A DNA stretch of 64,000 bases from Jonesiaceae bacterium BS-20 (GTDB taxonomy: Bacteria > Actinomycetota > Actinomycetes > Actinomycetales > Cellulomonadaceae): NCBI GenBank assembly GCA_039995105.1, contig CP146203.1, positions 682,001 through 746,000 of the forward strand, in the 5' to 3' direction. Positions 1 through 7,405 of the stretch are shown piece by piece (positions within the stretch are counted from its first letter, which is position 1; each line of letters starts with the position of its first letter). Both the position numbers and the translations under genes were made by a program. The notes under the pieces are model-generated. The model saw only the letters and a list, made by a program, of their open reading frames with translations, was not told the DNA's origin and searched no databases.

Positions 1-699
1 CAGCGGACCAATGTAACCGGGGATGGTGACCTCAAATTTGGGCCGCGCAATGGTCCGGGCAACCACAAGTGCGACATCGGCAGGCTCTAAAAGTTTTGCC
101 GCACCGGTAGCCGTGCCCGCGGCCAAGGCGGTATTAACCACGGCGGGCATGATCACCGAAAGCTTGACCGGGGTGCCGTGCAACTCCGCGCGGGCTGCCT
201 TGAGGAACCCGTAGACGCCGTGCTTGGTCGCCGCGTAGGTGGCCTCACCGGGAGTGGTCAGGACCGAGGCCGCAGATGCAATCGTGATGATGTGCCCGCT
301 GCCGCGCGCAAGCATGATGGGGGCCGTGAGCTTTACGCCCCTAATGACGCCCAACAAATTTACCGCGACCTGACGTGCGGCGGCGGATTCAGGCTCATCA
401 ACAAATGGGCCAACCCACATGAGACCGGCATTGTTTACCAGGACGTCTATTGGCCCCAGCGCCGCTTGTGTGGCGGCCAAGAACACCTGGAAGGACTCGT
501 TGTTGGTGACGTCCAAGCTCAGCCCGGTGACGGAGGGACCGAGTTCTTTGGCCGTCAGGGCCACCGCCTTGGCGTCGATGTCGCCAATAGCGACCTTCGC
601 TCCGGCTTGCCCAAGCACGTTCGCAATCTGCTTGCCAATCCCGGTGGCGCCGCCCGTGACGGCAATGACCTTGCCGCTGAGATTAGGTAACTTGTTCAT
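1..699 (-). CDS. SDR family oxidoreductase, 3' part cut by window edge
   Basis: A short-chain dehydrogenase/reductase that probably oxidises or reduces an alcohol/ketone using NAD(P). Reading from the ATG at 699, the 233 visible codons contain the Rossmann motif TGGATGIGKQ near residues 16-25, the NNAGLMW segment, and the catalytic Ser followed by YAATK (Tyr-x-x-x-Lys). The frame is still open at base 1, so only the last residues are missing. Its ATG overlaps the TGA of the upstream flavin monooxygenase (ATGA, 696-699), so the two are co-transcribed and probably translationally coupled. Pairs of FMO/Baeyer-Villiger-type oxygenases with SDRs often act in ketone or alcohol catabolism; the substrate cannot be read from sequence. 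Confidence 0.9.
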   Translation of the reverse strand, partial: MNKLPNLSGKVIAVTGGATGIGKQIANVLGQAGAKVAIGDIDAKAVALTAKELGPSVTGLSLDVTNNESFQVFLAATQAALGPIDVLVNNAGLMWVGPFVDEPESAAARQVAVNLLGVIRGVKLTAPIMLARGSGHIITIASAASVLTTPGEATYAATKHGVYGFLKAARAELHGTPVKLSVIMPAVVNTALAAGTATGAAKLLEPADVALVVARTIARPKFEVTIPGYIGPL

Positions 700-2114
700 G
701 ACCGAGCCCCTGGAACCAAGGATGGGGCTGCGGCGGGGTTGTCAGCGCTGTTGGCCCGGACCCGCCCGCGCTTGCGCTCGCGGGCCAAGTCCCACAGGTA
801 GTGGTCAAAATCGACCTCCATGGTGTGCCGCGCCGAGGCGTAAAACTGTCGCTTGTTGCGTTCGTGGTCAGCGGTCATTTGCGCCCTAATCTCGGGTAGC
901 GATGGGGGAGTGTAGTTGCCGCACAGCATTTGGGTCCCCCATTCGCTTTGGGCCTGCGCGAGCGGCATGACCGCCCCAACCGGTTGGACCAGGCCAATAA
1001 AGAACAACCCGGGTAGGTCCGGGTGGACCGTGCGCTTCCACAGCGGTAGGTCGTTATCCTGAGCCGAGACCAACGCGGGATCGAGGAACGGAAACGTCAC
1101 TTTGTAGCCGGTAGCCCAAACAATTAAGTCAGCTTTGACCCAGGTGCCGTCGGTAAAGATGACGGCGTTGCCGTCAAGTTTCTCGATGCCTGGGCGAACG
1201 ATGATCCCGTCAGCGGCGATCCGGTCGCGCAGCGTTTGCGACTGGACCGGGTGGGACTGCCCCGGTTTGTGGGGTGGTTTTGGCAGGCCATACTTGCGTA
1301 GCCCACCCGAGGTAATCGCCCCAATCCGCAGGCGCAATGCGGTCACCCACCAGGGCATCCAACCGGGCAAGGCCACCTGGTCACTGGGTTTGCCGAGCAC
1401 AAACTTCTTGAGCACCCACTGTCCGCGGCGCACCGACATACTCACGGAGTTGGCCCGGTAAGAACCCTCAACGGCTATGTCCATGGCGGAGTTACCCGCG
1501 CCCACAACCACAAGGTCTTTGCCCTCTAACTGGTCACCGTTGCGGTAGTCATGGGCGTGCATCTGCTGCCCGTCAAAGTGCCCGGGGTACTCGGGCTCCG
1601 GCCAGCGCGGATCCCAGTGGTGGCCGTTTGCAACCATGACCGCGTCATAGTGACTGGTCTGGGCGCCAGTTGGGCCGCTCGTGTGGACCAGCCAGCCGCC
1701 CTTTGGGTCCGGGGTAACCTCTGTGACCTCGGTGTTGAAGGTGATGGTGTGCCTAAACCCAAAGTGCTCCACATACTGCTCAAAGTACTCGTGGATCTGG
1801 TTGTGCTTGGGGTAGGGCGGAAAATGGGAGGGCATTGGAAAGTCAGAAAATGCCATGCGGGCGCCCGAGGTATTGATCTCCAGCGTCTCGTAGCACGCAG
1901 ACTGTCCGTTGGGGTTATCAAAGAGCCAGTTCCCACCAATCGCGCTGCCCCGCTCAAAGCAATCGAAGGGCACCCCCGCCAAGTACAGGGCCTTCGCCGC
2001 GGCAAGGCCGGAAGATCCCGCGCCTATGACACACGTTCGTGGAAGGGAATGGTTAACGGGAACCGGGGCCAACACCGCGTCAGCGAGGTGTTTAGGCTTC
2101 ACCAAATAAGACAT
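696..2114 (-). CDS. flavin-containing monooxygenase (FMO-like)
   Basis: An FAD- and NADPH-dependent monooxygenase that should insert one oxygen into a soft nucleophile or ketone. Visible motifs are the FAD-binding VIGAGSSGLAAAK, the FMO signature FxGxxxHxxxY (as FDGQQMHAHDY), the second dinucleotide-binding VVVGAGNSAMD and the late ATGYKVTFPFL motif. The H-x-x-x-Y ending of the signature favours N-hydroxylating or S-oxidising FMO over classical Baeyer-Villiger enzymes. I chose ATG 2114 (MSYLVKP), giving 472 aa; an in-frame TTG at 2171 would add 19 residues without family resemblance, and neither start has a clear RBS. Its stop overlaps the SDR start, forming a two-gene operon. Confidence 0.88.
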   Translation of the reverse strand: MSYLVKPKHLADAVLAPVPVNHSLPRTCVIGAGSSGLAAAKALYLAGVPFDCFERGSAIGGNWLFDNPNGQSACYETLEINTSGARMAFSDFPMPSHFPPYPKHNQIHEYFEQYVEHFGFRHTITFNTEVTEVTPDPKGGWLVHTSGPTGAQTSHYDAVMVANGHHWDPRWPEPEYPGHFDGQQMHAHDYRNGDQLEGKDLVVVGAGNSAMDIAVEGSYRANSVSMSVRRGQWVLKKFVLGKPSDQVALPGWMPWWVTALRLRIGAITSGGLRKYGLPKPPHKPGQSHPVQSQTLRDRIAADGIIVRPGIEKLDGNAVIFTDGTWVKADLIVWATGYKVTFPFLDPALVSAQDNDLPLWKRTVHPDLPGLFFIGLVQPVGAVMPLAQAQSEWGTQMLCGNYTPPSLPEIRAQMTADHERNKRQFYASARHTMEVDFDHYLWDLARERKRGRVRANSADNPAAAPSLVPGARS

Positions 2115-2224
2115 AAGGGAATCATGCCAACGAAAGACCGGAATTACAACGACAAGCCAAGGAGAATCCAAACATACCGCCCGGGCCCTCCAACTTCTTG
2201 CGTGTCAGAGACAGGACGTAGAGT

Positions 2225-2245
2225 AACTTCAAGAATCCTCAAGTT
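2225..2245. promoter_or_regulatory. inverted repeat, putative TAC autoregulatory operator
   Basis: The arms AACTT (2225-2229) and AAGTT (2241-2245) form an inverted repeat directly after a possible -10 (TAGAGT, 2219-2224) and just before the RBS GAAGG (2249-2253) of the toxin gene. This is where a HigA-type antitoxin would autorepress. The arms are short, so this is an inference from position. Confidence 0.35.
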
Positions 2246-2259
2246 CTCGAAGGTGAAAC

Positions 2260-2793
2260 ATGAGCCAAAGAATTTCAAATTGCTCGAGTGGTATTGGCGT
2301 AGATTTTTACTGGAGAGAGACTCAATCTAAGAGCCGGCAAGACCATCTTGATGCAGCTGTTGATGAGATCTATGGGGCGCTCCAGGCGCCGACTCGACGC
2401 TGGAATCGTTTCTCCACGATTTCAGCGCGGGGAGATATACGTGCTCTGCTCATCAAAGCTACGGAGGGAAAATTGGAACCAATCAAGCACGTGAAGTCAC
2501 TCAGAAATGGTGTCGGAGACCTTTTTGAAATTCGCTGGCAGCATCTCGCAGTATGTGACCAGACTGAAAATGGACTGGTCTATGGAAGCGCCCTCGCGCG
2601 TCTCATCCATATTGAACCGATTGAAGCCTCCGTCGGCTTTATCGGAATCCTTGCATTTGAAAAGGATAGATCTGCAGAAGGGAAAAATTTCAAGATGATC
2701 AGATTGACCGGGCCGAGACCTACGCAATGTCTTGTGCGAAAGCTAACTGGGGAGTCTCGCTCGGTGAGTTGCGGCACTAATTTCTTGATTTAA
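2260..2793 (+). CDS. higB: HigB/RelE-like toxin of a TAC module, apparent -1 frameshift
   Basis: Probable ribosome-dependent mRNA interferase of the HigB/RelE fold. The core shows KHVKSLRNGVGDLFEIRW (about residues 76-93) followed by ARLIHIEP and GILAFEKD, matching the order LELRW / RVLFF / ALTAFYK in mycobacterial HigB1. The ATG at 2260 has a good RBS (GAAGG, spacing about 6). After residue 144 the zero frame becomes basic and unlike the family and ends at 2793. The -1 frame, entered at AAATTTC (2685-2691), gives a family-like tail (QDDQIDRAETYAMSC...) ending at TAA 2778-2780, for 173 aa. Either a programmed -1 shift, a one-base mutation or a sequencing error is possible. The antitoxin and SecB-like genes follow immediately. 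Confidence 0.72.
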   Translation: MSQRISNCSSGIGVDFYWRETQSKSRQDHLDAAVDEIYGALQAPTRRWNRFSTISARGDIRALLIKATEGKLEPIKHVKSLRNGVGDLFEIRWQHLAVCDQTENGLVYGSALARLIHIEPIEASVGFIGILAFEKDRSAEGKNFKMIRLTGPRPTQCLVRKLTGESRSVSCGTNFLI

Positions 2794-2818
2794 CGCATGG
2801 CGATATAAGGTATAAGTT

Positions 2819-3238
2819 ATGGTGACGCACAATGAAGAGTTCACAGACGATAAAATCCTCGAGAATCGGGCCACCGCGTTTGCTCTTGATCACCTAGAAC
2901 TCATTGAGAGTCTAGTTAAAATTCGTAAAATGCATGGGTTGTCTCAGGCAGAGATCGCTACGCGTATGGGTATCTCTCAACCTGCAGTGGCAAGCTTTGA
3001 AAGATATGACAGCAATCCAACGTTAGCGACTATTCGACGCTACGCGCTTGTTGTGGGGGCCACTATGAAAACAATCGTCGAAGACGCCTGCACAAGAAGT
3101 AACGGCTGGCAGTCCTTTGACAGTGCCTGTTCCTCGCGCCCCGATAACAACGTGCGTGTTTTGAGAACTTCAAGTGTTACCAAGGTAAATGTGACCGTCG
3201 CTAGCGAGAAGGAACATCATGATTACCTCGGCAATTGA
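2819..3238 (+). CDS. higA: Xre/HigA-like antitoxin with C-terminal chaperone-addiction-like tail
   Basis: DNA-binding antitoxin expected to neutralise the upstream toxin and repress the operon. The helix-turn-helix lies at about residues 36-90, with LSQAEIATRMGISQPAVASFE as helices 2-3. Unlike ordinary HigA proteins it carries about 48 extra residues (92-139) that look unstructured and contain a single Trp (W97). In the M. tuberculosis TAC system the antitoxin has such a C-terminal chaperone addiction (ChAD) region, bound by the SecB-like chaperone and needed for stability control. The gene starts 25-38 nt after the toxin stop (RBS AAGG near 2808) and overlaps the SecB-like gene by 20 bases. 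Confidence 0.83.
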   Translation: MVTHNEEFTDDKILENRATAFALDHLELIESLVKIRKMHGLSQAEIATRMGISQPAVASFERYDSNPTLATIRRYALVVGATMKTIVEDACTRSNGWQSFDSACSSRPDNNVRVLRTSSVTKVNVTVASEKEHHDYLGN

Positions 3239-3635
3239 GGCGCTAGATATCTTGACTCTGGAAGCAGTCGAGTTTGATGAAGTTGGTGCACGGAAGATCT
3301 TGATTGGAGGAGAGCCCCAATCCGATACGGGAGCTCTCAACCTCGAACTTGATATGCAATTCCGTTGTGAAGAGAACACACTTAGTTACCGCGTTAGAGC
3401 AACCACTAGTGCTGAAGTTGCCGAGGTAGTGGTTGTTGTCGCTGGACACTACCGTGCAGAAGTGGAACTCAAAATCTCTCCCGAAGCCATTACGGAGTTT
3501 GCAAATAAAGTTGCGTTCATGGCCCTCTTCCCATATATCCGAGAAGCAGTAGGGGCCATGTTCAATAGAATTGGGCTCACTGTTGTACTGCCAATAATGG
3601 ATGCAAATACAATTAGCTTTAGTTTTGACTCGTAG
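3219..3635 (+). CDS. SecB-like chaperone of a TAC toxin-antitoxin-chaperone module
   Basis: A 138-residue protein with SecB architecture. The beta-rich first half includes LNLELDMQFRC and VVVVAGHYRAEVEL, and alpternates with a helical end carrying ALFPYIREAVGAMFNRIGL and then LPIMDANTISF, which corresponds to SecB's FPYAR..I...GFPPLLLDPI. Actinobacteria generally lack housekeeping SecB, and a SecB-like gene directly after a HigBA pair is the hallmark of TAC modules (Rv1955-Rv1957 type). There it binds the antitoxin tail and allows it to fold and block the toxin. The RBS GAGAAGGA precedes ATG 3219, and the start lies inside the antitoxin gene, implying translational coupling. Orthology to Rv1957 is inferred from order and motif. 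Confidence 0.78.
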   Translation: MITSAIEALDILTLEAVEFDEVGARKILIGGEPQSDTGALNLELDMQFRCEENTLSYRVRATTSAEVAEVVVVVAGHYRAEVELKISPEAITEFANKVAFMALFPYIREAVGAMFNRIGLTVVLPIMDANTISFSFDS

Positions 3636-3699
3636 GAGCCCTTGGATCCCATAACCGGCGCAGTTTTATTGACGGAGCCAAACCGCAAAGTGCTGGTGC

Positions 3700-3743
3700 T
3701 CGGTTGGGACTCAGGAATATATCGGTTGGGACTCAGGAATATA
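3700..3743 (+). repeat. perfect 22-bp tandem duplication
   Basis: A 22-base unit beginning TCGGTTGGGACTCAGG occurs twice with no gap (3700-3721 and 3722-3743), between the end of the SecB-like gene and the terminator. It lies at the right edge of the AT-richer islet and could be a slippage product or a scar of insertion. I see no matching copy at the left edge. Confidence 0.9.
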
Positions 3744-3791
3744 AGGGACTGAGCTTGTCCTGAAAGTGAGCCTGTACTGAAAGCTTGACGA

Positions 3792-3823
3792 GGGTGGAAA
3801 AGAAAAATAACTCTTTCCCACCC
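3792..3823. terminator. hairpin between converging TAC operon and purU
   Basis: GGGTGGAAAAG (3792-3802) pairs with CTTTCCCACCC (3813-3823) with one A/C mismatch and a 10-nt loop. It sits between the convergent SecB-like gene and purU, so it could serve both strands; the minus-strand side has only scattered T residues. Confidence 0.65.
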
Positions 3824-3840
3824 CCTTTCAAAGTCCGGAT

Positions 3841-4701
3841 CTAGCGGAACACAACCGTACGTTGCCCGTTGACCAGCACGCGGTGCTCGGCATGCCAACG
3901 TACGGCGCGGGCAAGCACACGGCGCTCAACATCTTGGCCGAGCGCAACAAACTGCTGCGGGCTCATCTCATGATCAACGCGCTCAATGTCCTGCTCAATG
4001 ATCGGACCCTCATCAAGGTCCGCGGTCACGTAGTGCGAGGTAGCGCCAATCAACTTCACGCCACGCTCATGCGCCTGGTGGTACGGGCGAGCGCCCTTGA
4101 AGGACGGCAAGAAGGAGTGGTGAATGTTGATAATGCGGCCGGCCAACTGCGTGCACAAATCATCGGAAAGAACCTGCATGTAGCGGGCCAGAACAACCAA
4201 CTCCACGTCCAGCTCTTCAACTAACTTGAGCAGCTGGGCCTCGGCATCTGGCTTGTTGTCCTTGGTAACCGGGACATGGTGGAACTTGTGACCGTAGAAC
4301 TCGGTGAGTTCGGCCAGGTCGGTGTGGTTACCAACCACGGCAACGATCTCGATAGGAAGATCTTGCGCGTGCTGGTGGAAGAGTAGATCATTCAAAGCGT
4401 GTGCGGCCTTTGACACCATGATGAGTGTCTTGATTGGGCGGCCCACCACATCAAGGTTCCACGTCATATTGAAGCGACGCGCAAGAGGCTTGATAGCTTC
4501 CTCCAACGCCTCATACGATGCGCTTGCCTCAACCTGAACCCGCATGAAAAACAGGTTGGTCCCCGCATCACCAAACTGCTTGGACTCGGTGATGTTCCCG
4601 CCTTGGTCAGCGAGTGTGCCTGCAACGGCGCTAACAATTCCCGGTTGGTCGGGGCAGGACAGGGTCAGAACCCAGTGGGTTGAGTCAGTTTTAGTAGTCA
4701 C
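3841..4701 (-). CDS. purU: formyltetrahydrofolate deformylase
   Basis: Hydrolyses 10-formyl-THF to formate and THF, balancing one-carbon pools and feeding formate to purine synthesis. The 286 residues contain an N-terminal ACT domain (HWVLTLSCPDQPGIVSAVAGTLA, shown here in split form: LSCPDQPGIVSAVAG) and a formyltransferase-fold hydrolase domain with NIHHSFLPSFKGARPY and the downstream GATSHYVTADLDEGPI. Together these supply the Asn/His/Asp catalytic set of the PurN/PurU fold. The start is GTG 4701. A GNAT gene diverges 69 bp away. It is functionally linked to glyA and folD further right in the window. Confidence 0.95.
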   Translation of the reverse strand: MTTKTDSTHWVLTLSCPDQPGIVSAVAGTLADQGGNITESKQFGDAGTNLFFMRVQVEASASYEALEEAIKPLARRFNMTWNLDVVGRPIKTLIMVSKAAHALNDLLFHQHAQDLPIEIVAVVGNHTDLAELTEFYGHKFHHVPVTKDNKPDAEAQLLKLVEELDVELVVLARYMQVLSDDLCTQLAGRIINIHHSFLPSFKGARPYHQAHERGVKLIGATSHYVTADLDEGPIIEQDIERVDHEMSPQQFVALGQDVERRVLARAVRWHAEHRVLVNGQRTVVFR

Positions 4702-4770
4702 GCCTACAAGATTACTTTGTTACGCGTGGCTGGGGGCGCAACTGTCCACCAAATCTGACAGTATTGGACT

Positions 4771-5265
4771 ATGAGCAACGAAGAAATCACAATCTCGCTG
4801 GTTGACAAGTCTGTAGCAGGTGAACTTCTCACCTTGCGCAGGGCCGCGTTTGTAACCGAAGCACAGGCATACGGCGACCCAAATATTCCGCCATTGACGC
4901 AGACCTTGGATGAGCTCATTGAGGACCTAGACCGCGATGACGTGGTCACCCTGGGCGCCTTTGAGGGACCTCGCCTCATTGGATCCGTACGGGTCGAACT
5001 CGAGGATGGCAAGGCAACGCTGGGGCGCCTCGCGGTTGCACCAGACAAGCAGGGGCAAGGAATCGGCACGCAAATGATGTTTGCTGTGCTGCCACACCTC
5101 CCAGATGAAACCTCCGAAATTTGGGTGTTCACCGGCAAGGACACCAAGCACAGCCTGTCGCTGTATGAGAAGACCGGATACGAGCACCAGCACGATCAGG
5201 TGGCCGGTGACCTCACCTACGCCTACCTACGCAAGATCCTTGGTGACGCTGAGGTTGTTAACTAG
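4771..5265 (+). CDS. GNAT family N-acetyltransferase
   Basis: A 164-residue acetyl-CoA-dependent acetyltransferase of unknown substrate. The acetyl-CoA-binding motif A reads LGRLAVAPDKQGQGIGTQMM (about residues 89-108, pyrophosphate loop Q-G-Q-G-I-G), followed by a beta-bulge and SLSLYEKTGYE (motif B). The length is typical of single-domain GNATs. ATG 4771 has no convincing RBS, so leaderless translation is possible. It diverges from purU and ends before a strong hairpin at 5307-5347, suggesting a single-gene transcript. Confidence 0.9.
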   Translation: MSNEEITISLVDKSVAGELLTLRRAAFVTEAQAYGDPNIPPLTQTLDELIEDLDRDDVVTLGAFEGPRLIGSVRVELEDGKATLGRLAVAPDKQGQGIGTQMMFAVLPHLPDETSEIWVFTGKDTKHSLSLYEKTGYEHQHDQVAGDLTYAYLRKILGDAEVVN

Positions 5266-5306
5266 GCATTGCACGGGACGCATTCGTTCAGGGTGCACCG
5301 CACATG

Positions 5307-5347
5307 AAGCGGGCGGGTCAATCCAATTGGGAATGACCCGCCCGCTT
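5307..5347 (+). terminator. 14-bp stem terminator after GNAT gene
   Basis: AAGCGGGCGGGTCA (5307-5320) pairs perfectly with TGACCCGCCCGCTT (5334-5347) with a 13-nt loop, followed by GTTTC. It lies 41 bases past the GNAT stop. Confidence 0.8.
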
Positions 5348-5517
5348 GTTTCAATCATGGTGGGGCAAAGCGTTAAGAGTTGGCCCAATCCAGCCCCGCA
5401 ACATCAAGGCGCCCAGTGCGGCAGGGCCGTGGAACCCCGGCTTTACCGGTCCGTTGGTCGGTGCTCCGGCCGCGTCCGCAGCGGAATCAGTGGGAATCAA
5501 GTAATGAGGCGAGCACG

Positions 5518-5904
5518 TTGACAACACCGGGAAGCAAACAATCTCAAGACCGCCAGCCCAGCGCGCTGGACCAACGATTGCAAGCCGCAATCGTTGTGGT
5601 TGCGCTAGGATTCCTAGGGTGGCTGACGTTTCGGTTGTGGTCCCACAATCCCGAGGGGGTTACGGCCGTCACCTTGGTGGCCATTGCTGCGGGCTTTGCG
5701 CTGCTGCGGTTCCCCCCAAGGAAGCCCCGGATCAACATGGTGCTCACCATTGCGCTCGTGGCCGTGGTGTTCTACTTGTTGACCCCGGCGACCGTAGAAA
5801 AGTTTGGCAACCTGGCCCTGAATTGGATCATTTCTGTGCCGGTGGGCATGGTGTTGGGCAGCCTTGCAAAGCAGCGCAAACTGAAGGCAACCGCCGGAAA
5901 CTAG
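5518..5904 (+). CDS. small membrane protein of unknown function
   Basis: I do not recognise the family. From TTG 5518 the product is 128 aa: a polar N-terminus (LTTPGSKQSQDRQPSALDQR) and then four hydrophobic stretches (AAIVVVALGFLGWLTF, AVTLVAIAAGFALL, MVLTIALVAVVFYLL, LALNWIISVPVGMVLG), with a basic C-terminus (AKQRKLK). I chose TTG 5518 because GAGGCGAG stands 6-12 bases upstream and the region before it reads as arginine-rich, non-coding sequence. An in-frame ATG at 5380 would give 174 aa. It lies downstream of a terminator, so it probably has its own promoter. Confidence 0.7.
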   Translation: MTTPGSKQSQDRQPSALDQRLQAAIVVVALGFLGWLTFRLWSHNPEGVTAVTLVAIAAGFALLRFPPRKPRINMVLTIALVAVVFYLLTPATVEKFGNLALNWIISVPVGMVLGSLAKQRKLKATAGN

Positions 5905-6017
5905 TGGCCCAAGACCACAGTCTGGGCACGGCGAACACGGGCATCCAAGTTAACCAAGACGATCCCTCTTTGCGTGGGCAAGCCTAGATTTCCGATCCCG
6001 CAGTGCTGCCTAGGCGG

Positions 6018-6044
6018 TGCTTCCTAAACATTGCTTCCTAAACA
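6018..6044. repeat. two 13-bp direct repeats
   Basis: TGCTTCCTAAACA occurs at 6018-6030 and again at 6032-6044, in the gap between converging membrane-protein genes. It is a small slippage-type repeat with no visible role. Confidence 0.8.
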
Positions 6045-6059
6045 GTGGCGCGGTAGGTG

Positions 6060-6584
6060 CTACCGGGCTTTGGGTTTGCGAATAGCCAGGAGGCTCAAGA
6101 TGAGGGAAGGCAGGATCAGAATGAACGAAAAGACGTACGTCAGCTCTGACCCGGTTGAACTTGGGTACTCGCCGGCTGCAAAGGTCGCTATCACTACCGG
6201 CAGGAAGCCGGGAACGAGCACCGCGCCAAGAATGATCACGATGAGTTGTAAGAGCTGACCTTGTCCGGTGCCCGGCCGCCTCCTCAGTACGCCGCCCAAC
6301 AGCATCAAGCCCAAAACTGCGATTACGATCCAGCCGCCAATGAGAAAATTGCCGGTTGGCATCTGATCGACGGTAACGTCACGCAGTCTGCCCGCGCTTG
6401 CTATCTGCAGCGTCGGCGGGAACCGGTCGCCCGCTGCAATGATGGCAAGCAATATTGTCACACCGGCGGCAATCCAGAACGCGGCCACGAACGTGAGGTT
6501 GCGTCCGTTGAATACTTCCGGTGCCTCATAGCGTGCCGGCTGTGCTTGCAGACGTTGGCCATGGTGCGGGGGCTGGTAGGACAT
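6060..6584 (-). CDS. integral membrane protein of unknown function
   Basis: From ATG 6584 the protein is 174 aa. It has a proline/glutamine-rich cytosolic N-terminus (MSYQPPHHGQRLQAQP) followed by four hydrophobic segments: FVAAFWIAAGVTILLAIIA, FLIGGWIVIAVLGLMLLGG, LLQLIVIILGAVLVPGFLPV and YVFSFILILPSLILSLLAI. It ends in a basic tail. AAAGGAA lies about 12 bases before this ATG; the longer in-frame ORF to 6695 has a low-complexity, unlikely N-terminus. I recognise no family. It diverges from the gene at 6812. Confidence 0.7.
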   Translation of the reverse strand: MSYQPPHHGQRLQAQPARYEAPEVFNGRNLTFVAAFWIAAGVTILLAIIAAGDRFPPTLQIASAGRLRDVTVDQMPTGNFLIGGWIVIAVLGLMLLGGVLRRRPGTGQGQLLQLIVIILGAVLVPGFLPVVIATFAAGEYPSSTGSELTYVFSFILILPSLILSLLAIRKPKAR

Positions 6585-6811
6585 ATGGGAAGATTTCCTT
6601 TGAACTTTGCTACGACCGCACGCGCTTGCGCTGGCCCCTGATTCTATGCCTTGGTTGTGCCCGCGAGTACCAAAACGATGGGGATTACTGCACACTCGTT
6701 GCGGCTTTGGGATGCCAAAGAATCGCTCTTAGGGATCGAAACCAGCGGTACTATGATTTTTGACAGTAGGCGGATGACCTACCGGACAGCGAGCAGTTGG
6801 GTTCTTTAACC

Positions 6812-7405
6812 ATGTATGCGGCATTGATCATTGGCGTGATTTTGACACTCGCAGTCCTTGTGGATCACCAACGATTCAAGACCACAAAACGCAAAGCACA
6901 AGGCAATACCGTGCGGGGCGTGACAGTTCACCAAAGGGTTGGGGAACCGGTGCGGCAGCGGGTCATTTGGTTTCTAGGGGTTTGCGGTGCGTTTTTGATT
7001 GGACTTGGAATTGCCTGCATAGCCGGCCTGGACCGGATGAGCGCTTCCGGTGAGATTGTACCAATTATTATCTTGGCTGCAGCGCTCTTGGGGTTGGGGC
7101 TGTGGCTGGTTGCGTACTACTTCAATACTTCGACCATCGTTACCAGAGAACTGGTACAGCACACCACGTTCTTACGCAATACCAAGACCCTGCGGTTCCA
7201 AGACATCGCCAAATACCAGGTGGGATACTCTCGCGGCGGTCAGTTTGTGGTCCTGCACGGGATTGACCGTACCAAAAACGGTGCCCGCATCAAGATTGTT
7301 TATACCCCTGACGAGCATCATTGCCAGCCGCTCTTTGACGCCATTGCGGTCTTTGAACGGACCGGATCCTGGCCTAGCCCAGGCGGTCCCGCTCAGCATC
7401 AGTAG
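6812..7405 (+). CDS. membrane protein with C-terminal PH-like soluble domain, function unknown
   Basis: About 197 residues from ATG 6812; TTG 6797 would add five. There are three predicted membrane helices: AALIIGVILTLAVLV, IWFLGVCGAFLIGLGIACI and IVPIIILAAALLGLGLWLV. About 80 beta-rich residues follow (TREL..TTFLRNTKTLRFQDI..YQVGYSRGGQFVVLHG), resembling small bacterial PH-like domains, and end in an acidic/aromatic helix. I cannot name the family. Its 3' end overlaps the convergent ABC ATPase gene by 32 bases, with no terminator between them. Confidence 0.72.
   Translation: MYAALIIGVILTLAVLVDHQRFKTTKRKAQGNTVRGVTVHQRVGEPVRQRVIWFLGVCGAFLIGLGIACIAGLDRMSASGEIVPIIILAAALLGLGLWLVAYYFNTSTIVTRELVQHTTFLRNTKTLRFQDIAKYQVGYSRGGQFVVLHGIDRTKNGARIKIVYTPDEHHCQPLFDAIAVFERTGSWPSPGGPAQHQ

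Noticed and set aside
1551-2330. 259-aa plus-strand ORF across the FMO start
   Set aside because: Overlaps the FMO gene and the TAC promoter, with no RBS or recognisable domain.
5351-5590. minus-strand ORF ending GWIGPTLNALPHHD
   Set aside because: Codon composition is passable, but it overlaps the RBS and start of the plus-strand membrane gene and has no start signal.
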